NCBI RefSeq assembly: GCF_037975245.1
Contig: NC_092568.1
Span: 16,635,001-16,699,000 of the forward strand
Direction of reading: 5' to 3'
Source: Apostichopus japonicus
Taxonomy: Eukaryota > Echinodermata > Holothuroidea > Aspidochirotida > Stichopodidae
Length of the DNA: 64,000 bases
The notes beneath the pieces were generated by a model. That model saw only the letters and a program-made list of their open reading frames with translations, was not told the origin of the DNA and ran no database searches. The first letter of the stretch is position 1; each line of letters opens with the position of its first letter. The position numbers were made by a program, and so were the translations under genes. Of the stretch, positions 1-13,020 are shown piece after piece.

Positions 1-2374
1 CTTTTGTGGTAGCTTCCGATGTCATTGCAATGTGATCAAAAGAGGAGATTGGTAGAACTGGTGTGGACTTATGATTCTTACATGACCATGGAAAAAAAAT
101 TGAATGAAGCCTTTCCAGGAAACTATTGGGTTGACACTTGATAAGTTTAAAGAGGGCATATTTACCTAAATATGTGTTATACTACGTCGTATGAGCAAAT
201 ATTTATGGATGTAACTAATAAATATGTGGCTGCTTAAGTTATACAAAGGTATGCTGCACTTCTTTATAAATGTGAAAAAGCATTTTCCAAAGAAGGTACC
301 CACTCAGCATCCTGCAATGTGATACAAATTCCCCCCTCCCCCCCTCCCCAAGGCAACAACTTGTTTGCTATGACCATGTTCCCATAACTATAATGTGGAG
401 CAGATTCACAGCAAATGTACATCAACACCAGCGGCTATTAAGCCACAACTACTGTGGAATGTATTCCATGTAATGTTCTATGCCTTCAAGACTACCACAC
501 TTTGCAAAACAAGGGAAAGGGAAGGGTGGGGGTGGGAGGGGGCGCTAAGAGGGGTTTCTCTGTTAACTTAGGGCTGGGTAGCTCTGTCACCATAAGAGGA
601 CATGACTTTTATGTCTAACAGTTTGTATCCAAGTTAGCCAAATGTCAAGTTCATACTTCCAGAATTAATTGTTTACAGGTTCTTGTTTTGCTATTAAATT
701 AATACCTTATTTCACTTCAGAAAAGAATCCAAATAAACAAGAAACATAAAAAGTTCAGTATAACAGTGTATTTTTAATTTCCTAGTGTCTTGATCACTGC
801 ATACACTTTCAAACATTACTGCCAACAATTGGATATCCATAGCAATTTTGTCACTAGAAGTCTCGGTACAAGGTAACACACAGCACCATTCATTTCTCAT
901 CACATAGCAACTTAACTTGCGATCAATTGGAGAGCATATTACAAACGTTTCTGAACAACTTGGAGGAGGCTGGATGCAAACAATGATGTCTTGTAACATA
1001 TTATTATAGGTTCCCTTTATTACATAGTCTGCTAAGGCCCACAACAAGCACATTTAAAATTTTGTACCTATATTACATCTGATTATAATGTGGAACCTAA
1101 AGCCCTCCAGCTACCATGTATTGACTTGTAGATGGTTATTTGACTGGTTGGCTGAAATTATCAGGGCAGTAAATATTCATCATGAATGGAAGGATAGTGA
1201 CAAAATATTTACCTAATCGTCCATTTGCCAGGCAGAGATATATATGGTAGATTTTGAACCTTTTATTTAGTGGCATAATCACTACAATAGTCTACAAGTT
1301 CAGAAACTCATGAATTTAAAACATTTTCAAGTATCTTTCAGTAATAAAACAAACAAGATAACCGAGCATGTAACACGAAACCAGCAAAGAGAGGCAAGCA
1401 CCATCTCTTACAGAATGAGTGCCACTAAACAGATACAAGGGTCTATCATGACATTGTATGCCAAGTTCCCATGGCAACTGCACTTGTTCATCCACTACAA
1501 TTACTTTCAAGGACACTCACCAAACTTTTGGAATGATTTCGGTCTCCAAATTTCAGTTTCTATCAAAAGCACTGCATATGACCTTTGATATCTGTATTAG
1601 GGCCAAATTTTTAGAATGCTAATATTGCATAACCTTGTCAAGAGGTCATTTTCAAAACAGTTTTAACAAACAAAACAACAACTTTAATATTGGGACATAT
1701 TAATGAGACCTGAACATTAATGTGAACATCTAACAGCCAGAGGCAGCAAAAGTCTAAAAATTGATCAACAAGTGATCAATTTTGGTGTTTCTAGCATGTT
1801 GTTTTTATTTTAGGGGGGGGGGGCAGGGCTATTTACCACCTGTTTAGTTTTAGTTTTAAATGACACTTTGTTAAAGGGAGGAAAGTTAATCATTGACAAA
1901 CCTAGAATAATGTCTAGTTAGAGACTGCTGTAATATTTGTAACAATTTTACGATTGACCCTAGCGTAAAAGGATTTATAAAATGGACATTTCAGTTCAAT
2001 TTTTATACACAGAAAATATTTTTGTTTTTAAAAAATGTTTTTACATTGCTATACATTCAGCTTTGAAAACCATTTTGCTCTGAAGAAGATAAATACCAGC
2101 AATTTTAATTCTGCCAATGTACAATCCATGACTTCTATTACAGCTGTAACCACCATCATCATCATCATCACCCCACAGATTCAAACACACACACCCGTTG
2201 ATATTCATTGCCGAGTAAGCACAGCCATTAAGTCGTGAGAGAAATGTAAGCGATACTTTTAAACGTCTTAACCTAGTGACATTAAGTCCTCAAGTTCCTC
2301 CAGATCAGGAGTTGTTATCATCACAAAGTTCATACTCGAGTTTTCTTGTGAGATGATCAATGTTTACAATTCTT
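1..2374. other. Region downstream of DMAC2L, no recognised gene
   Basis: AT-rich DNA beyond the DMAC2L stop; it presumably includes the 3' UTR, but I cannot choose a polyadenylation site. It contains G/C runs near 332-350, 520-545 and 1815-1823 and a short (CAT)n stretch near 2152-2170. An open frame on the minus strand at 712-1053 (113 codons) has no recognisable homology to me. Confidence 0.5.
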
Positions 2375-5273
2375 CTAAGTTTTAAAGTCCTTGTCTTTAC
2401 CGAGTGACTTTAAGTCCTTGAGTCCTTCAAGTGAAAGATATCTGATTTCACAAGATGGCAGCTCTCCTCCCAAGATCCCGAGAACCTTATCCATATCCTT
2501 TACAGCTGGCAAGTCACACAAGAATAATGTTTGAAGTTTACTGGCAAAAAAAAAAAGGGAAAAGAAATTTGAAATAGAATTGAATTATGTGTATTCACAA
2601 ATTGAAAGAGAAAAGTTTCCACATACAGAGATAACTTGAGCAAAACACATGGTTTCTATTGTAAAGAGAGGAGATTTAATACTTCCTTGTCAACTTTTTT
2701 TTTCTTGTTTTCCCCAAGATACCAGCATATAAATGTCATGTTTGATAAGTCTCTGCTTAGATATCTAACGATTAATGTTGTCACTCACAAATGTTGTTTG
2801 AATGAACCAAATTCATTAATAAAGCTATATCAAAGTGTATAAAGGGGACTGCAGTTAAGTGAGATGATGGCACTACACGAGACCAACCATCTTCATGATC
2901 ACGTTGTCATAATCCTGATGTAAGGAGACCGGCTGAGAGGGGTACCAGTATGAAGTATATGGTTTTATGGTTGCCCTGAGTCCACTTAGGGGGGGGGGGG
3001 CTTTCCTTTCTTTTAAACAAACACTACAAAGCATCAAGTTAAAATCAAAAGCTCTGTAATGAAACTGTAATTCCTACAAGAGAGAATTTTACTGCATATA
3101 TAAGCATACATACTGTACTTACTGTAGCCTGTGTAGATATGAAACTAATTCCTACAAGAGAGAATTGTCTGCATATATAAGCATACATACTGTACTTACT
3201 GTAGTCTGTGTAGATGAACCAATCCAGCATCTGTGATATCTCCACAGCTACTGATCTGGAGGTCTCTCAGGCTATCCTTCAGATAAACCAACTTTGAGAG
3301 GCAAATATCAGTGAGATACGTACAATGGTGCAACTTTAATGCTCGCAGATGGTCCAAATTCTCTGGAAGAGGAAGAAGAAGATCCATAATCATAAGGGTT
3401 TTTATTCACCCCCTCCCCCACCCTCCCCTTCCTTTTACAGGCTTATTTTGTTTGAAGCACAAGTAACGAAGACAGCAAAAAAACACAATACACATCAGGA
3501 AGTAAGAAGAGTATAGTGAAATTTATTCTGCCTGAAACACCTCTGTTTCACTCTTTGATCTTCCTGAGTATATCAGCACAGTACATTTACATGAGTCATT
3601 GTAAGTCACAACTTCTTAGAAAAGTATGAGTAGGAGATAACATGTTCGTTAAACCTGAAGTAATGACTAATTATACAAAAGTTCCAATAAACATCACACA
3701 ACAAATCTGCCAGGTCAGAAGCACATGAAGACTCTAGCTAATGTTTGTGAAGGAAACAAAAACCCATGTATACTCTTTGAATAACTTTGAATGTTAGAGC
3801 CTCCAGGAAAGCACTTTTGCTAATCTTAGCAAGCCAAAACTTGGGATCAATACTGCTGAAGCCTGTTGCTGATAATTACACCTGCCCACTTTAATATTAA
3901 CCAATCATTCCGATGGATGAAATTATAGTAATGAATCTACCAGTAGGACAAAGAAAAATGCTTTGCAGGGACAAAAACCAAACTAAATTTAAAATAATCA
4001 TCTCTTTGTGACCACTATTGATTATAGTGCTTCACTGATATTTTGGGTCCTCATGAACTTTTTAGCTCTTTACTTAATTTTTCATACTTATTTATTTTTA
4101 TACTCACGGAAATGTTCAAATCCAATGTGCATTATGCTAGAATCTGTAGCGTCTACTTCTTCAATTCTGAATTTTCCCTTTTTTCCGGTTGGTAAAAGGT
4201 TGTAATCTTCATTCCACTTTTCAAAGCCACTAAACTTTACAGCTGCTCCACATCGGAGCAGCCACTCAGACGCGGCTCGATCTGGGCCCACTTCCCGAAT
4301 TCTGGCTGGATCGACTCTGTTGGAATATAGAATATATATTTCTATTTAATGACTATGTGAGAATGTTTTTGCAAAGAATTATTTTAAATAGCACAAAGTG
4401 GTAGTTAGGTAACAACTCTCAAGGGGTGGGATATGGGGGATGGGGGAGTAACAACCAGTAGAAGTCTTCATGCACAGACCATATCAAGGAAAATACAATT
4501 GTTTTAATCGGAAATCTAATAATGAATAAGAGTAAGATTCTACATTACAGTGTATATAGTTTAAAAAAACTTACATTTAACAACTGTCATGAAAAATAAA
4601 ACCTTAAAATTTTCAAACATTTAGTTCTGAATTTGATCTCAAATTAATTGAATCATATTTTGTTGTACACATTTAGCTCTGCTTAATTCAATGCCAGTAC
4701 ACTATCCATAATGTACCTATTTAGCAAGTGATTAGCTATTTAATTCAATACAGACAATTTAGTGTCCCACAAACGGCTGTTATTGTGCTTCATTTCAATC
4801 AGCTGGTTGAATTTGTTTTATAAAATGAAAGGTGTTGTGGTAGTCCCTTCCTAGTGATTCCATTTTGATAGCTTGTTGAATGCATGCCAAGGGTGGAATG
4901 ATGAAAATCAGACACAGAAGATGCATAAAGGAAAAAGGAAAACAAATAATATGGTATTTTGTGACTAGGTGAATGTCAATGATAGGGAGAGTAAGCCTAA
5001 CCCCTATTGTACTTTTACTAACTTTACACATACATATATACACATATATATACACACATACATATATGATACCAGGTTATGCGTGCACTATAGCTTCTGG
5101 TATGCAACGAGAAATAAGTAAAAACACTAGCTGAGTAGAGAGTTTTGATGTGGCAATCACTTTCAATTAACTCACTTATTGAATACTGCATTTAACATTC
5201 CAAAAAGATGCCTCTTTGACTGACATGCCCATATTGATGATGGGATAGACCGAAGAATGTTGTGTGACTGCAT
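2375..5273 (-). CDS. DMAC2L: DMAC2L (ATP5S), mitochondrial ATP synthase factor B-like protein, 4 coding exons
   Basis: Coding exons (minus strand): 5273-5176, 4316-4108, 3362-3200, 2540-2375; 98+209+163+166 = 636 nt, 211 aa plus TAG stop. All junctions are GT-AG and the phases agree (AA|A, C|AG, CA|T). The family is a small leucine-rich-repeat mitochondrial inner-membrane protein linked to ATP synthase coupling (factor B). Diagnostic stretches are LNAVFNKVD, VGPDRAASEWLLRCGA, DYNLLPTGKKGKF, VDATDSSIMHIGFEHF and the LRR-like ISSCGDITDAGLVHL followed by LCDLPAV. The length matches the vertebrate protein (about 200-215 aa). The basic, acid-poor N-terminus fits a mitochondrial presequence. The ATG lies immediately after an acceptor (TTTCAG|ATG), so a 5' UTR exon is needed; a good donor (TCAG|GTAAGT) ends one at 5374, and an in-frame TGA in it supports this start. 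Exon 3 has a duplicated donor region just downstream (see repeat). Confidence 0.93.
3071..3215. repeat. Tandem duplication, 78-bp period, across the DMAC2L exon 3 donor
   Basis: Two nearly identical units start with ttcctacaagagagaatt at 3071 and 3149. Each carries the minus-strand string CTACAGTAAGTACAG, which is the end of exon 3 plus its splice donor in the upstream copy. The downstream copy repeats about 18 nt of exon 3 and the donor inside the intron. Confidence 0.85.
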
Positions 5274-5373
5274 CTGAAATATAAAGAACTACATTGTTAA
5301 CAGTATTTAAACCATCAAACATTGAAGATGACTGGACAGTTTGACCTTGTCTTCCATTTCATATTCCACTTAC

Positions 5374-5420
5374 CTGATTCAATCAATTCATTTGCTGGAG
5401 CAATGCCCTGTGAAAATTAC
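5374..5420 (-). other. Candidate 5' UTR exon end of DMAC2L
   Basis: On the minus strand a consensus donor (TCAG|GTAAGT) ends an exon at 5374, 99 nt before the acceptor in front of the DMAC2L start codon. Reading back in frame from the ATG through this segment gives a stop within 12 nt, so it would be non-coding. The upstream boundary and transcription start are not visible; the high coordinate given here is arbitrary. Confidence 0.4.
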
Positions 5421-7330
5421 TTTGTTGGCTTCTTTGTTCAATGGTGAAGAATGTGACAGTACCCCATAGCAAATACTTTTGCAAAGTTGGTTTTGGAAAA
5501 GAAGCACTATACAGAAAGAAAGCAGGATCTCATTCTGCAACAATTTGCTAACCAGACATATTTTAAACTTCATTCTATGACTTTAGTGGTAAGTAGACAG
5601 GAAATATTTACGCATTTTGCTAAATTGTATTGCAATTTTGAGATTCATGAATACGATTATTATATACAGCCGAAAGTTAGCAAGACTACGTACAAAGGCT
5701 GTTACATTCAGTTGTTACATGCATAGTTGGTCCTCTCTAACTAACGTTACACTTAGTTTGTCATTTGTGTAGCAGTTTGTAATGTTAACCAAACTAAATT
5801 ATTCTCTGCTGGTACATCGCTACTCGTTAAAATGTGGAGCTTAATTTTGTGCAAGAAACTATATAGTTACCATCATTTTGTATCCCCTTCCACTTTTCAT
5901 TGACTGTTATTTGCAGAAATGGTCGATCGAATAACAAATTTTATGTTTACATACCTTGATGACCGATATTAGCATGCGTTTTTCTGCTATACCAAATTGA
6001 TAGCATAATTTCCATATCTTTCTCTATTCCTTTTCAAGTTTCCACATGATGTTCATTAGTTATGAACGTGATTTCTTTCATTTTCTTTATTTAACAACGA
6101 AAATCATATCAGTTGAAAACTGTTCATCTCGAAAGAGATGAAAGTCATGCATGATTGAATAGCTACCAGATTGCTAAGATGGGCAATCATAAAAATTTCT
6201 TCCAAGCTTTAAACTATTGCGTAATCAATAAGTTGGTGGCACACAAAAAAATCATCGACTGTTCACACCGTGATTCCATAGCAGTTCTCGCACCCTGACC
6301 AATTGGGAAATAATGCTGCTGTACCCATTCACCAGCGGGTTACGAACGCTTTGCGCTTTAGGCGTGAGTCCCAGGGTCCTGCAATAAGCCCCTAGGTGAC
6401 AACGAAGGTACCAGAAACTGCTTTAAAATGATGCATATCAGTACCCAATTTTACATAGCATACAGAATGGTATTGTTAACGTTAGTAATAATTTTGTAAA
6501 CTTAATATTGTTACACTCAAAAACCAAGTGTAGTTTCCTGACTTTAAAATGTTGATCTGTGAGAATATTATTGCCTCCTACATTTAACTGACCAGAAATG
6601 GGTTCAAATGAAGATTTTAATATGATAGTTAATTCGCTATAACCTTACAGCAAAATAAGCTCAAATGAACACATCATATTTGAAGATGTTTCAGTTGTTC
6701 GTCCTATATGCAGAACACCTAAGACGTACACCATCATCCTTGTAACTCCCACAAAGAGTGTACGTAACTCATTTTACATGAGGGTACCGGGGTTATGGCG
6801 GGATCAACAGGGCAGCGACCACGAAGCCCCGCAACAGTGTTGAGACTGATACCAGTGCCATCACCAGGTCATGTTCAAGGGTGCAGCCATCATTTCTTGA
6901 GAGGGTGTGTGTTTGGTGGGGGGGGGGGGTCTAGGATGTTATGTCGTCATGGGCTAGACATTTTTGCTGGGTCGTGCATGGCCTAAAAAAATTGCGGAGC
7001 GATTCTAGTCTGATCTCAGGCTAATAGTTCTAATTTAGAGATTAACATCGTACGGTGGTCCTGGAAAAAACATGTGAGATAAATATATACTGCCTACTGC
7101 CATGTGTTAGAAGACGTGAGACGTACCACAACGAGTTTGTATATATTTGTTGATCGAGATGTCAACATTCAACGAAAAAAATTAAGGAGTTTTGAGACAA
7201 GTTTGCTGTCCTTGCTGCTAGGATTTTTTTTGCGAAGATTTTCACTCACAACATCGGTGAGAGTGGACGATAGATGCAGGCTTTCAACCTTAGATTTTCA
7301 GGGCATAAAAGAGTGTTACTGTTAGCTCAA

Positions 7331-7585
7331 GGAGTGTTAGCTCAGTGGCTAACGCCGGTGCCTTTCAATCAGAAGGTCCCGAGTTTTAGTCACTCCAAGG
7401 TTAATGTATGTCGTCCAGTTTCAGAGTTGTATAGGCAATTGACAATTCATAATCATGGACGCTAAATATGAATTTCAGAGGCTGACTTCGGTCAGCTTGC
7501 GGCTTTGATAAGCCAATGATGGCAGGCTGCTTGCAGGAGGATATAAAATTAATGATCGCTTTGATTTAGGCAGTGTAATGGAGTA
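7331..7585 (+). repeat. tRNA-derived SINE-like sequence
   Basis: The first 66 nt (7331-7396) resemble a degenerate tRNA: a perfect 6-bp acceptor stem (GGAGTG with CACTCC), an A-box-like TTAGCTCAGTGGCTAACG and a decayed B-box-like GAGTTTTAGTC. The D and anticodon arms do not fold properly, so this is not a functional tRNA. About 190 nt of non-tRNA body follow before a hAT-family end abuts at 7586. A SINE head is the best reading; no second copy in this window confirms its limits. Confidence 0.45.
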
Positions 7586-7740
7586 CAGGCGCGTATCCAG
7601 GTTTTTCTAACACCGGTGGGTGGGGCGAATAATTTTCTAGTGCGGAGCGCCACCATCGGTTGGCGCGCAGCGCACTAGAAAATTTCTGGTTTTGATACCC
7701 CCAGATCACCGGAAATGGCACTTCTCGGGCTTGAAAATGA
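7586..7740 (+). mobile_element. hAT-like MITE, family A, one-ended copy
   Basis: It begins with the family A terminus CAGGCGCGTATCCAGG and contains the internal signature shared with 32417-32710, 44280-44472 and about 21430-21560: GCGCCACCAT..TTGGCGCG followed by a GGAAATGGCACTTC-like string. The distal end is not recognisable, so the right boundary is approximate. Confidence 0.6.
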
Positions 7741-8250
7741 CCACCAGATGTACACTTTTCCCTGAGAACCAAGTATTTCCCAATAGTTTTTTCTTCATCC
7801 ATAACCTTATTGAAGATTGTCGCTATAGTCACACAAAGATATATGTTCGACCTCATCGTTTCTCCTGTGGATCATTGCTTTTTGTATACTGTGATTCTAC
7901 GTCGCGGCCCACAATATCCGTATGCTCCACTTTTCAAGGTTTTAAGCCCATTATTTGTTCAGAATTTGAAAATTCACATTTCTCGTGAATAAATTCACTT
8001 CAAAACATACCCATAATGTTGCACAAAATTTCATCTATGGACAACCAATATAGAAAAACCTCCTTCAACCCCTCTGTCAAAATTGCACGAGTAGAGGGAA
8101 GTTTGGTGAGGAACGTTGGTCAGGGAATTGTCGAAAATTCAGACACAGTTAATTTTTTTGGTGCACAAATATTAATACCTCTTATAACGGCTACTATAAA
8201 ACTTCGTTGAAGGGAATGAAAAAAAAAAAAAACCGAAACCGAACACGACA

Positions 8251-8507
8251 CATATAGGCGTAGGTAACGGGGCTGCACCCCCCCCCCCCCCCACACCCAA
8301 CCAAATGTTGTTGTGAAAATTCGGGCAATATGCTGAGAATTTTTCTGTCAACTGCTGAAAGAAATATAAATTGCAATGATGTAGCGATACATGCCTATAT
8401 GATATGTACATTAATATGTTGAACGCTTAGCGCGCGAAAAATGTTGGTTATATTTTCGGGCAAGTCGTTACAGCCCCCCCCCCCAAATCAAATTGTGCTC
8501 CTATGAC
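8251..8507 (+). mobile_element. hAT-like MITE, family B copy
   Basis: Left end ATATAGGCGTAGGTAACGGGG and right end GTGCTCCTATGA form imperfect terminal inverted repeats. Internal marks shared with the other family B copies are a poly-C run beside GGCTGCA, AAATTCGGGCAATATGCTGAG, a CTTAGCGCGCGAAAAAT segment and CGGGCAAGTCGTTACAGCC followed by a second poly-C run. It has no coding capacity. The target duplication is unclear for this copy. Confidence 0.75.
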
Positions 8508-9463
8508 TACACACATAGACAGTTTGGAGGCTGTTCATCCTGGTACGCCATTTTCATGCTCACTGATCATAATGATGTGATATCTGCTGTTTGCTTTACA
8601 AATTCGAATAATTGAAATGAGACTGAAATAAATAACGTTTATCTGTTTGTTGTGCAATGCCCCCACATTCTTTTCATTTGGAAACGGACGCAAAGTTTCA
8701 AGTTCACTACACACTGAAGGCTTCGATTCTCTATCTGCCTTCAGTTCAAGTTAGGGAAGATCTTGGGATTTTCATCCCTAGATATTGCTAGATATCCATA
8801 CAGTACAGTGTCCTTGGGATTTCTTGGGAATTTTCGGGGCCTGATCTTGGGAAATTGCAAAATCGGGAGTGGTCACACTCCATGTAGGTCAGCGCACGAC
8901 CTCTAGACGTCACTAATACACAACCCGATCACTTGTTATCGATGAAGTGGTGTGTTGACGGATTTTGTCAAGGTCTTGGTACTACGGACGAAGGTCATTA
9001 ATTAAGTTTCGTAACTCATCTGGAAGCGATTAGAGGGTTGGGGCGAAGGGGTATGGGGCGCCCGTTTCATGCAGATGGGAGCAATCTCAAGAAGTGATGG
9101 GTGCGTCCGCCCCCCCCCCCATAATACGCCTTTGGATACACAACATGATATTCACAGGAGATGTGCTCAATGTTCCAATCGCATGCGGAATTTATAGATT
9201 AATTGTACGAGTTACGGTACTAAGTTTAACAATTAGTATTCAGGTTGGAGTGTATATAATTTTATCTCTGGATGGCAGTGTTGCATCGAAGGACATAGGT
9301 CTAGTGCAGTTCGCATATAGATCCTGGTCTAATACCCAAATGCGTCATGTTCCCCGACGACTCGGTCGAGTTCGAGACCAGCCACAGTTGGTTTCATATA
9401 GCACAATTTTACAATTGTTTACGGCGTTCATAAACACACACGCGTTATGAAAGACCATATATA

Positions 9464-9464
<1 letters not shown>

Positions 9465-9524
<60 letters not shown>
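9465..9524. repeat. (TA)n microsatellite
   Basis: An almost uninterrupted TA dinucleotide tract of about 60 bp. Open frames across it are artefacts. Confidence 0.95.
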
Positions 9525-9527
<3 letters not shown>

Positions 9528-9699
9528 TATAGGGAGAGAGGAAAATGGAAACGTCAAAAATGGAGTTGTCGGTGTAAGAGGTAGGGTGAGACGCACGGCC
9601 CGTCCGAAATCCTCGATCCGTCACTGGCTACCCTGTGTATATAATAGGGATCAGCTCTGTAATTATATCACGGTTCCTCTTTATCTTCCTGGTGTCTTG

Positions 9700-9886
9700 G
9701 CGTTTATCTTCTACTCCCTCCTTTTCTCCTTTTCTCTCTTTCTTCTTTTTCTTTTCCCTTCCTTCCTCTCCTTCCTCCTCTTCTTTCCCCCTCCTTTTTT
9801 CCCTTATTTCTTCTCTTTTTTTTTTCTCTCCTTTTTTTCTTACCCGGGGGCGCGCGCCCCCAACACCCCCGCTGGATACGCGCCTG
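9700..9886. repeat. Pyrimidine tract joined to a family A transposon end
   Basis: Positions 9700-9840 are almost entirely C and T on the plus strand. They are followed by CCCGGGGGCGCGCGCCCCC and by GCTGGATACGCGCCTG, the reverse complement of the family A hAT-like terminus seen at 7586. The other end of this element is not identified. Confidence 0.6.
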
Positions 9887-12800
9887 GGTTAATAGCGATA
9901 TTTTTCGCACACTATAGTCTGCAGCTAAAAGACAAGATAATTATTTGGGAATATGTACGAATCGCGCTAATCGAGTATACGGTTCAAATTAACAGTGAGG
10001 TACTGTATATGCTTAGTACTCGTGCACACCTAGCTTCTGTATAGTACTGTATTCCTTGTTATAGAGGAGCCCTAATATCTAACAGAAGCCAAGTTATCTT
10101 CGTAGGTATTTTTTGCAGATGTGTTATTTGTATTTAATTGAGACACTACAGTAGGCCTAGCTGCTTATTTACGATTCTGCGACATGTTTTATTTTGTTCA
10201 TCACTTACTTTTGGTGGAAAAAAAGTTTTATACCGCACAGGTACACAATTTTCCAAATATGATGTGCAATTACGTAGCACCATGTATCTGTGGAGATTTG
10301 AACAGCAGTCATAGTGGCGAGTGAATTCTGCGTTTTGGCGAGTAGATTTTTAGTCACGGTCGACGAATAGCGAGTACTTTTATAATATTTCAGTGTCGCC
10401 TGAAAACCTTTAAAACATAATTTCTCATAGTAGAAGTCATAGATATTTTTCATACATGGTATATGGATTTGCCATATTGAGTACAAGAATCCTGTTGCTT
10501 TTGAGGTCAAATCTCATTTGAGGTCACCAAAGGTCAAACTCTGAAAACTCTTTTACATATTTCTCATACTTAGTGTGTGGATGCATCACATTGAGTACAA
10601 GACCCCTATTGTTTTTAGTGGAGGTGTGTTTAGTCACGTATAGTAGACTGACCTGTGTCTACCATGCCATGGTGTAATTGTGCATCAAAATAGTGTTTCG
10701 GGTCATTTATATTGTAACAGCTCTTTCTGCATGGTTAACAAGCAATAGTCTAGTGCAATTATGTCATCGAAACCTCAATGCATTTTGCATTCTGGTTTGT
10801 GTTACGCAGTATGTAGAAATCGGATTGTCCCATGACTTCAGTAGTTCCTATTGTATTATTGTGCAGTCGCAACTTAACTTGCACCCTACGTTTTCAGCAT
10901 AGCAGACGGCCTAGCATCCTAATCCTTCACAAATTATTCTTTGATACTATCACAATAACAAAACCAATGTGTTCAACGAGATCGAGACTTCTGACTACGT
11001 ATGTCTTCTTTATTTTATACTAGATTCATCATTCTGTCATAATTAACCTAAGACTATATCTCTAGTATAAGACTATAGGATCTCTAGTATAATTATTTGT
11101 CATAATTAACCTAGACGTGACTATATCTCTAGGCCTATAGCACTGCAGTACCAAACTGGAACTTGGCTAGACTGAACAGGCTAAGACTAACACAAAGTGA
11201 GAAGAAGGCTACTTCAGTACTTAGCCTAACATTAGTGCCAGGCCTAACGTTACTATTAAATTTATCATTGACAAAGCATTCAGATGTTTTTGCCTGCAAT
11301 ACAGAATACATTCCCAGAAGTCTGATTCCCAACTGTAGTTTTGGCTGTGACTAGCTGCACTTACAATGCCAGACGCAATGTGTAACTCAGTGTATGTAAG
11401 GAAGAAGCGTGTTAGAATGAGATTAAAGGTTCTACATTCATTGCAGAGCTCATATTTATTGTTTCAGCCTTCACTTCATTTACTCAAATTTATTGATGGT
11501 CATAATAATTTGCCTAGGCCTATGCAAAGAGAGTCATACTTCCTTATCCAGATAAAAGTGAATAGAGTGTAAAATAACAAATATCCATAGAACATTTATA
11601 CCCAAAATATCGCAAGCTCAAGTGAAATTAAGATATTGCACCAATGTGAATTATGATCACCAGGATTGTCCTCAAAATATGGAATGCTTACAAGGACCCT
11701 TTATTTATGAAATGTATAGCATATTAGCCACTACTATGTACTGCACATATACTGTAGACTGCACCACAGTAAAAACATCTGTATATGGTCATTTAACAAA
11801 GCCATGTGTCTCGTTGAATGCCTTTGTACTACAGCCTACAGGTAAAAGACCTTTTGGGGGGGGGGCGCGGGGAGAGTCGGGGAAGGGAAAGTTTTTGAAT
11901 AGTAACAGCCGTTTCTTTCATTGTCAATATTATTATGCACATGTGTAAATTACAATAAAAAATTCCTTTATTACGCCACTATTTCAATCACATCCGTCAT
12001 ATTACTGCATAATCATATCCATTAATGTTATCAGTAATATTGTAATTGTTTGATTCATACTGTAACTGTGCCCAGTTAATTTTGTAATTGATTATAGTAT
12101 TGATCTGTGAAAAAGTCACTCCTAGGACAGTAGGTCACAGGCTTTTTGGTGGACCTAGGAACCACTCAGTGGATGTACAGGCTTGCAGCTTGATGCGAAT
12201 GGAATAATGAGTTTTAAAGAATGTCTAAACTGTACTAATTTTGTTTTATTGTGCTCTTGCATATATATCTTAATATGAGGGTGCATGATGATAGTATAAT
12301 CTGGAGCCAAGGTGTAATTTTAACAAAATATGCAACATAAGTTAAACCATACAGGCAGGGCTTGCTCAGACTATCAAGACCTCCCACGTGAAAGGTCCAC
12401 TGAAAAGCCTGTCACGTATAAGAACCTATGAGCAACAAATTATTTTAAAACTACCCGCCATGTGGTGAGCTTGCCTTAAATTCTATTCGCAAACAACGCA
12501 TAATTCATCTTATAATGCTACCTTGTAGTATCTGTTATTGTTGTAGTACAACATACATCTTTCCAACCTATGCTAGGCATATATGCATTCAGCTTTGTAA
12601 ATCACACTGAAAAGTGATATTTTTGTGCAATACAATATTTAAACTTCATCTCATAAAAGCTAGATTGACGAATAACACAAAAAAACCCATACATAACCAA
12701 TGTTCAATATATCGGGAACTAGCTGGGCGCTACTAAGTTGGAAAAAGCAGCGCCGAGCCTATGTTTTCTTATGAAACATCTGGGCACTAGTTGGGAAGTT

Positions 12801-13020
12801 ATGGGCACTGACCCGCACCTGGTGCGTACTTATTATTACCACTCTCTACAGTTAACAGTATACACTTGTAGTTTGTGGTTTTTCTGCTCCTTCACATTCT
12901 TCATCACTCTCCTTTGTCAATATAGACACCCGAGCTGAAACAGTGGAATTAATGCTTCTCTCTCTCTCTAAGTTTACCTTTGTAAAGTTAATGCTGCATA
13001 ATCTGTGTTTGCCATTCCAG

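Larger units (their letters stand above)
5421..13020. other. Intergenic region between divergent DMAC2L and PLD3, repeat-rich
   Basis: It should contain both promoters and upstream exons, none of which I can fix. Identifiable contents are a tRNA-like SINE head near 7331, hAT-like fragments at 7586-7740, 8251-8507 and 9840-9886, a (TA)n tract at 9465-9524, a long pyrimidine tract at about 9700-9840, and one diverged unit of the 60.8-62.1 kb satellite at about 10490-10630. Stretches 5750-6780 and 10650-13000 show nothing I recognise beyond AT-rich sequence. Confidence 0.6.

Noticed and set aside
712..1053. 113-codon open frame on the minus strand
   Set aside because: No family resemblance that I can name, and no matching upstream exon; an acceptor-like CTTAGCAG precedes it, so a terminal exon of an unknown transcript is possible but unsupported.
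9345..10044. Open frames across the TA and CT-rich tracts
   Set aside because: Composition artefacts (Ile/Tyr repeats and Ser/Phe/Leu runs) of simple sequence.
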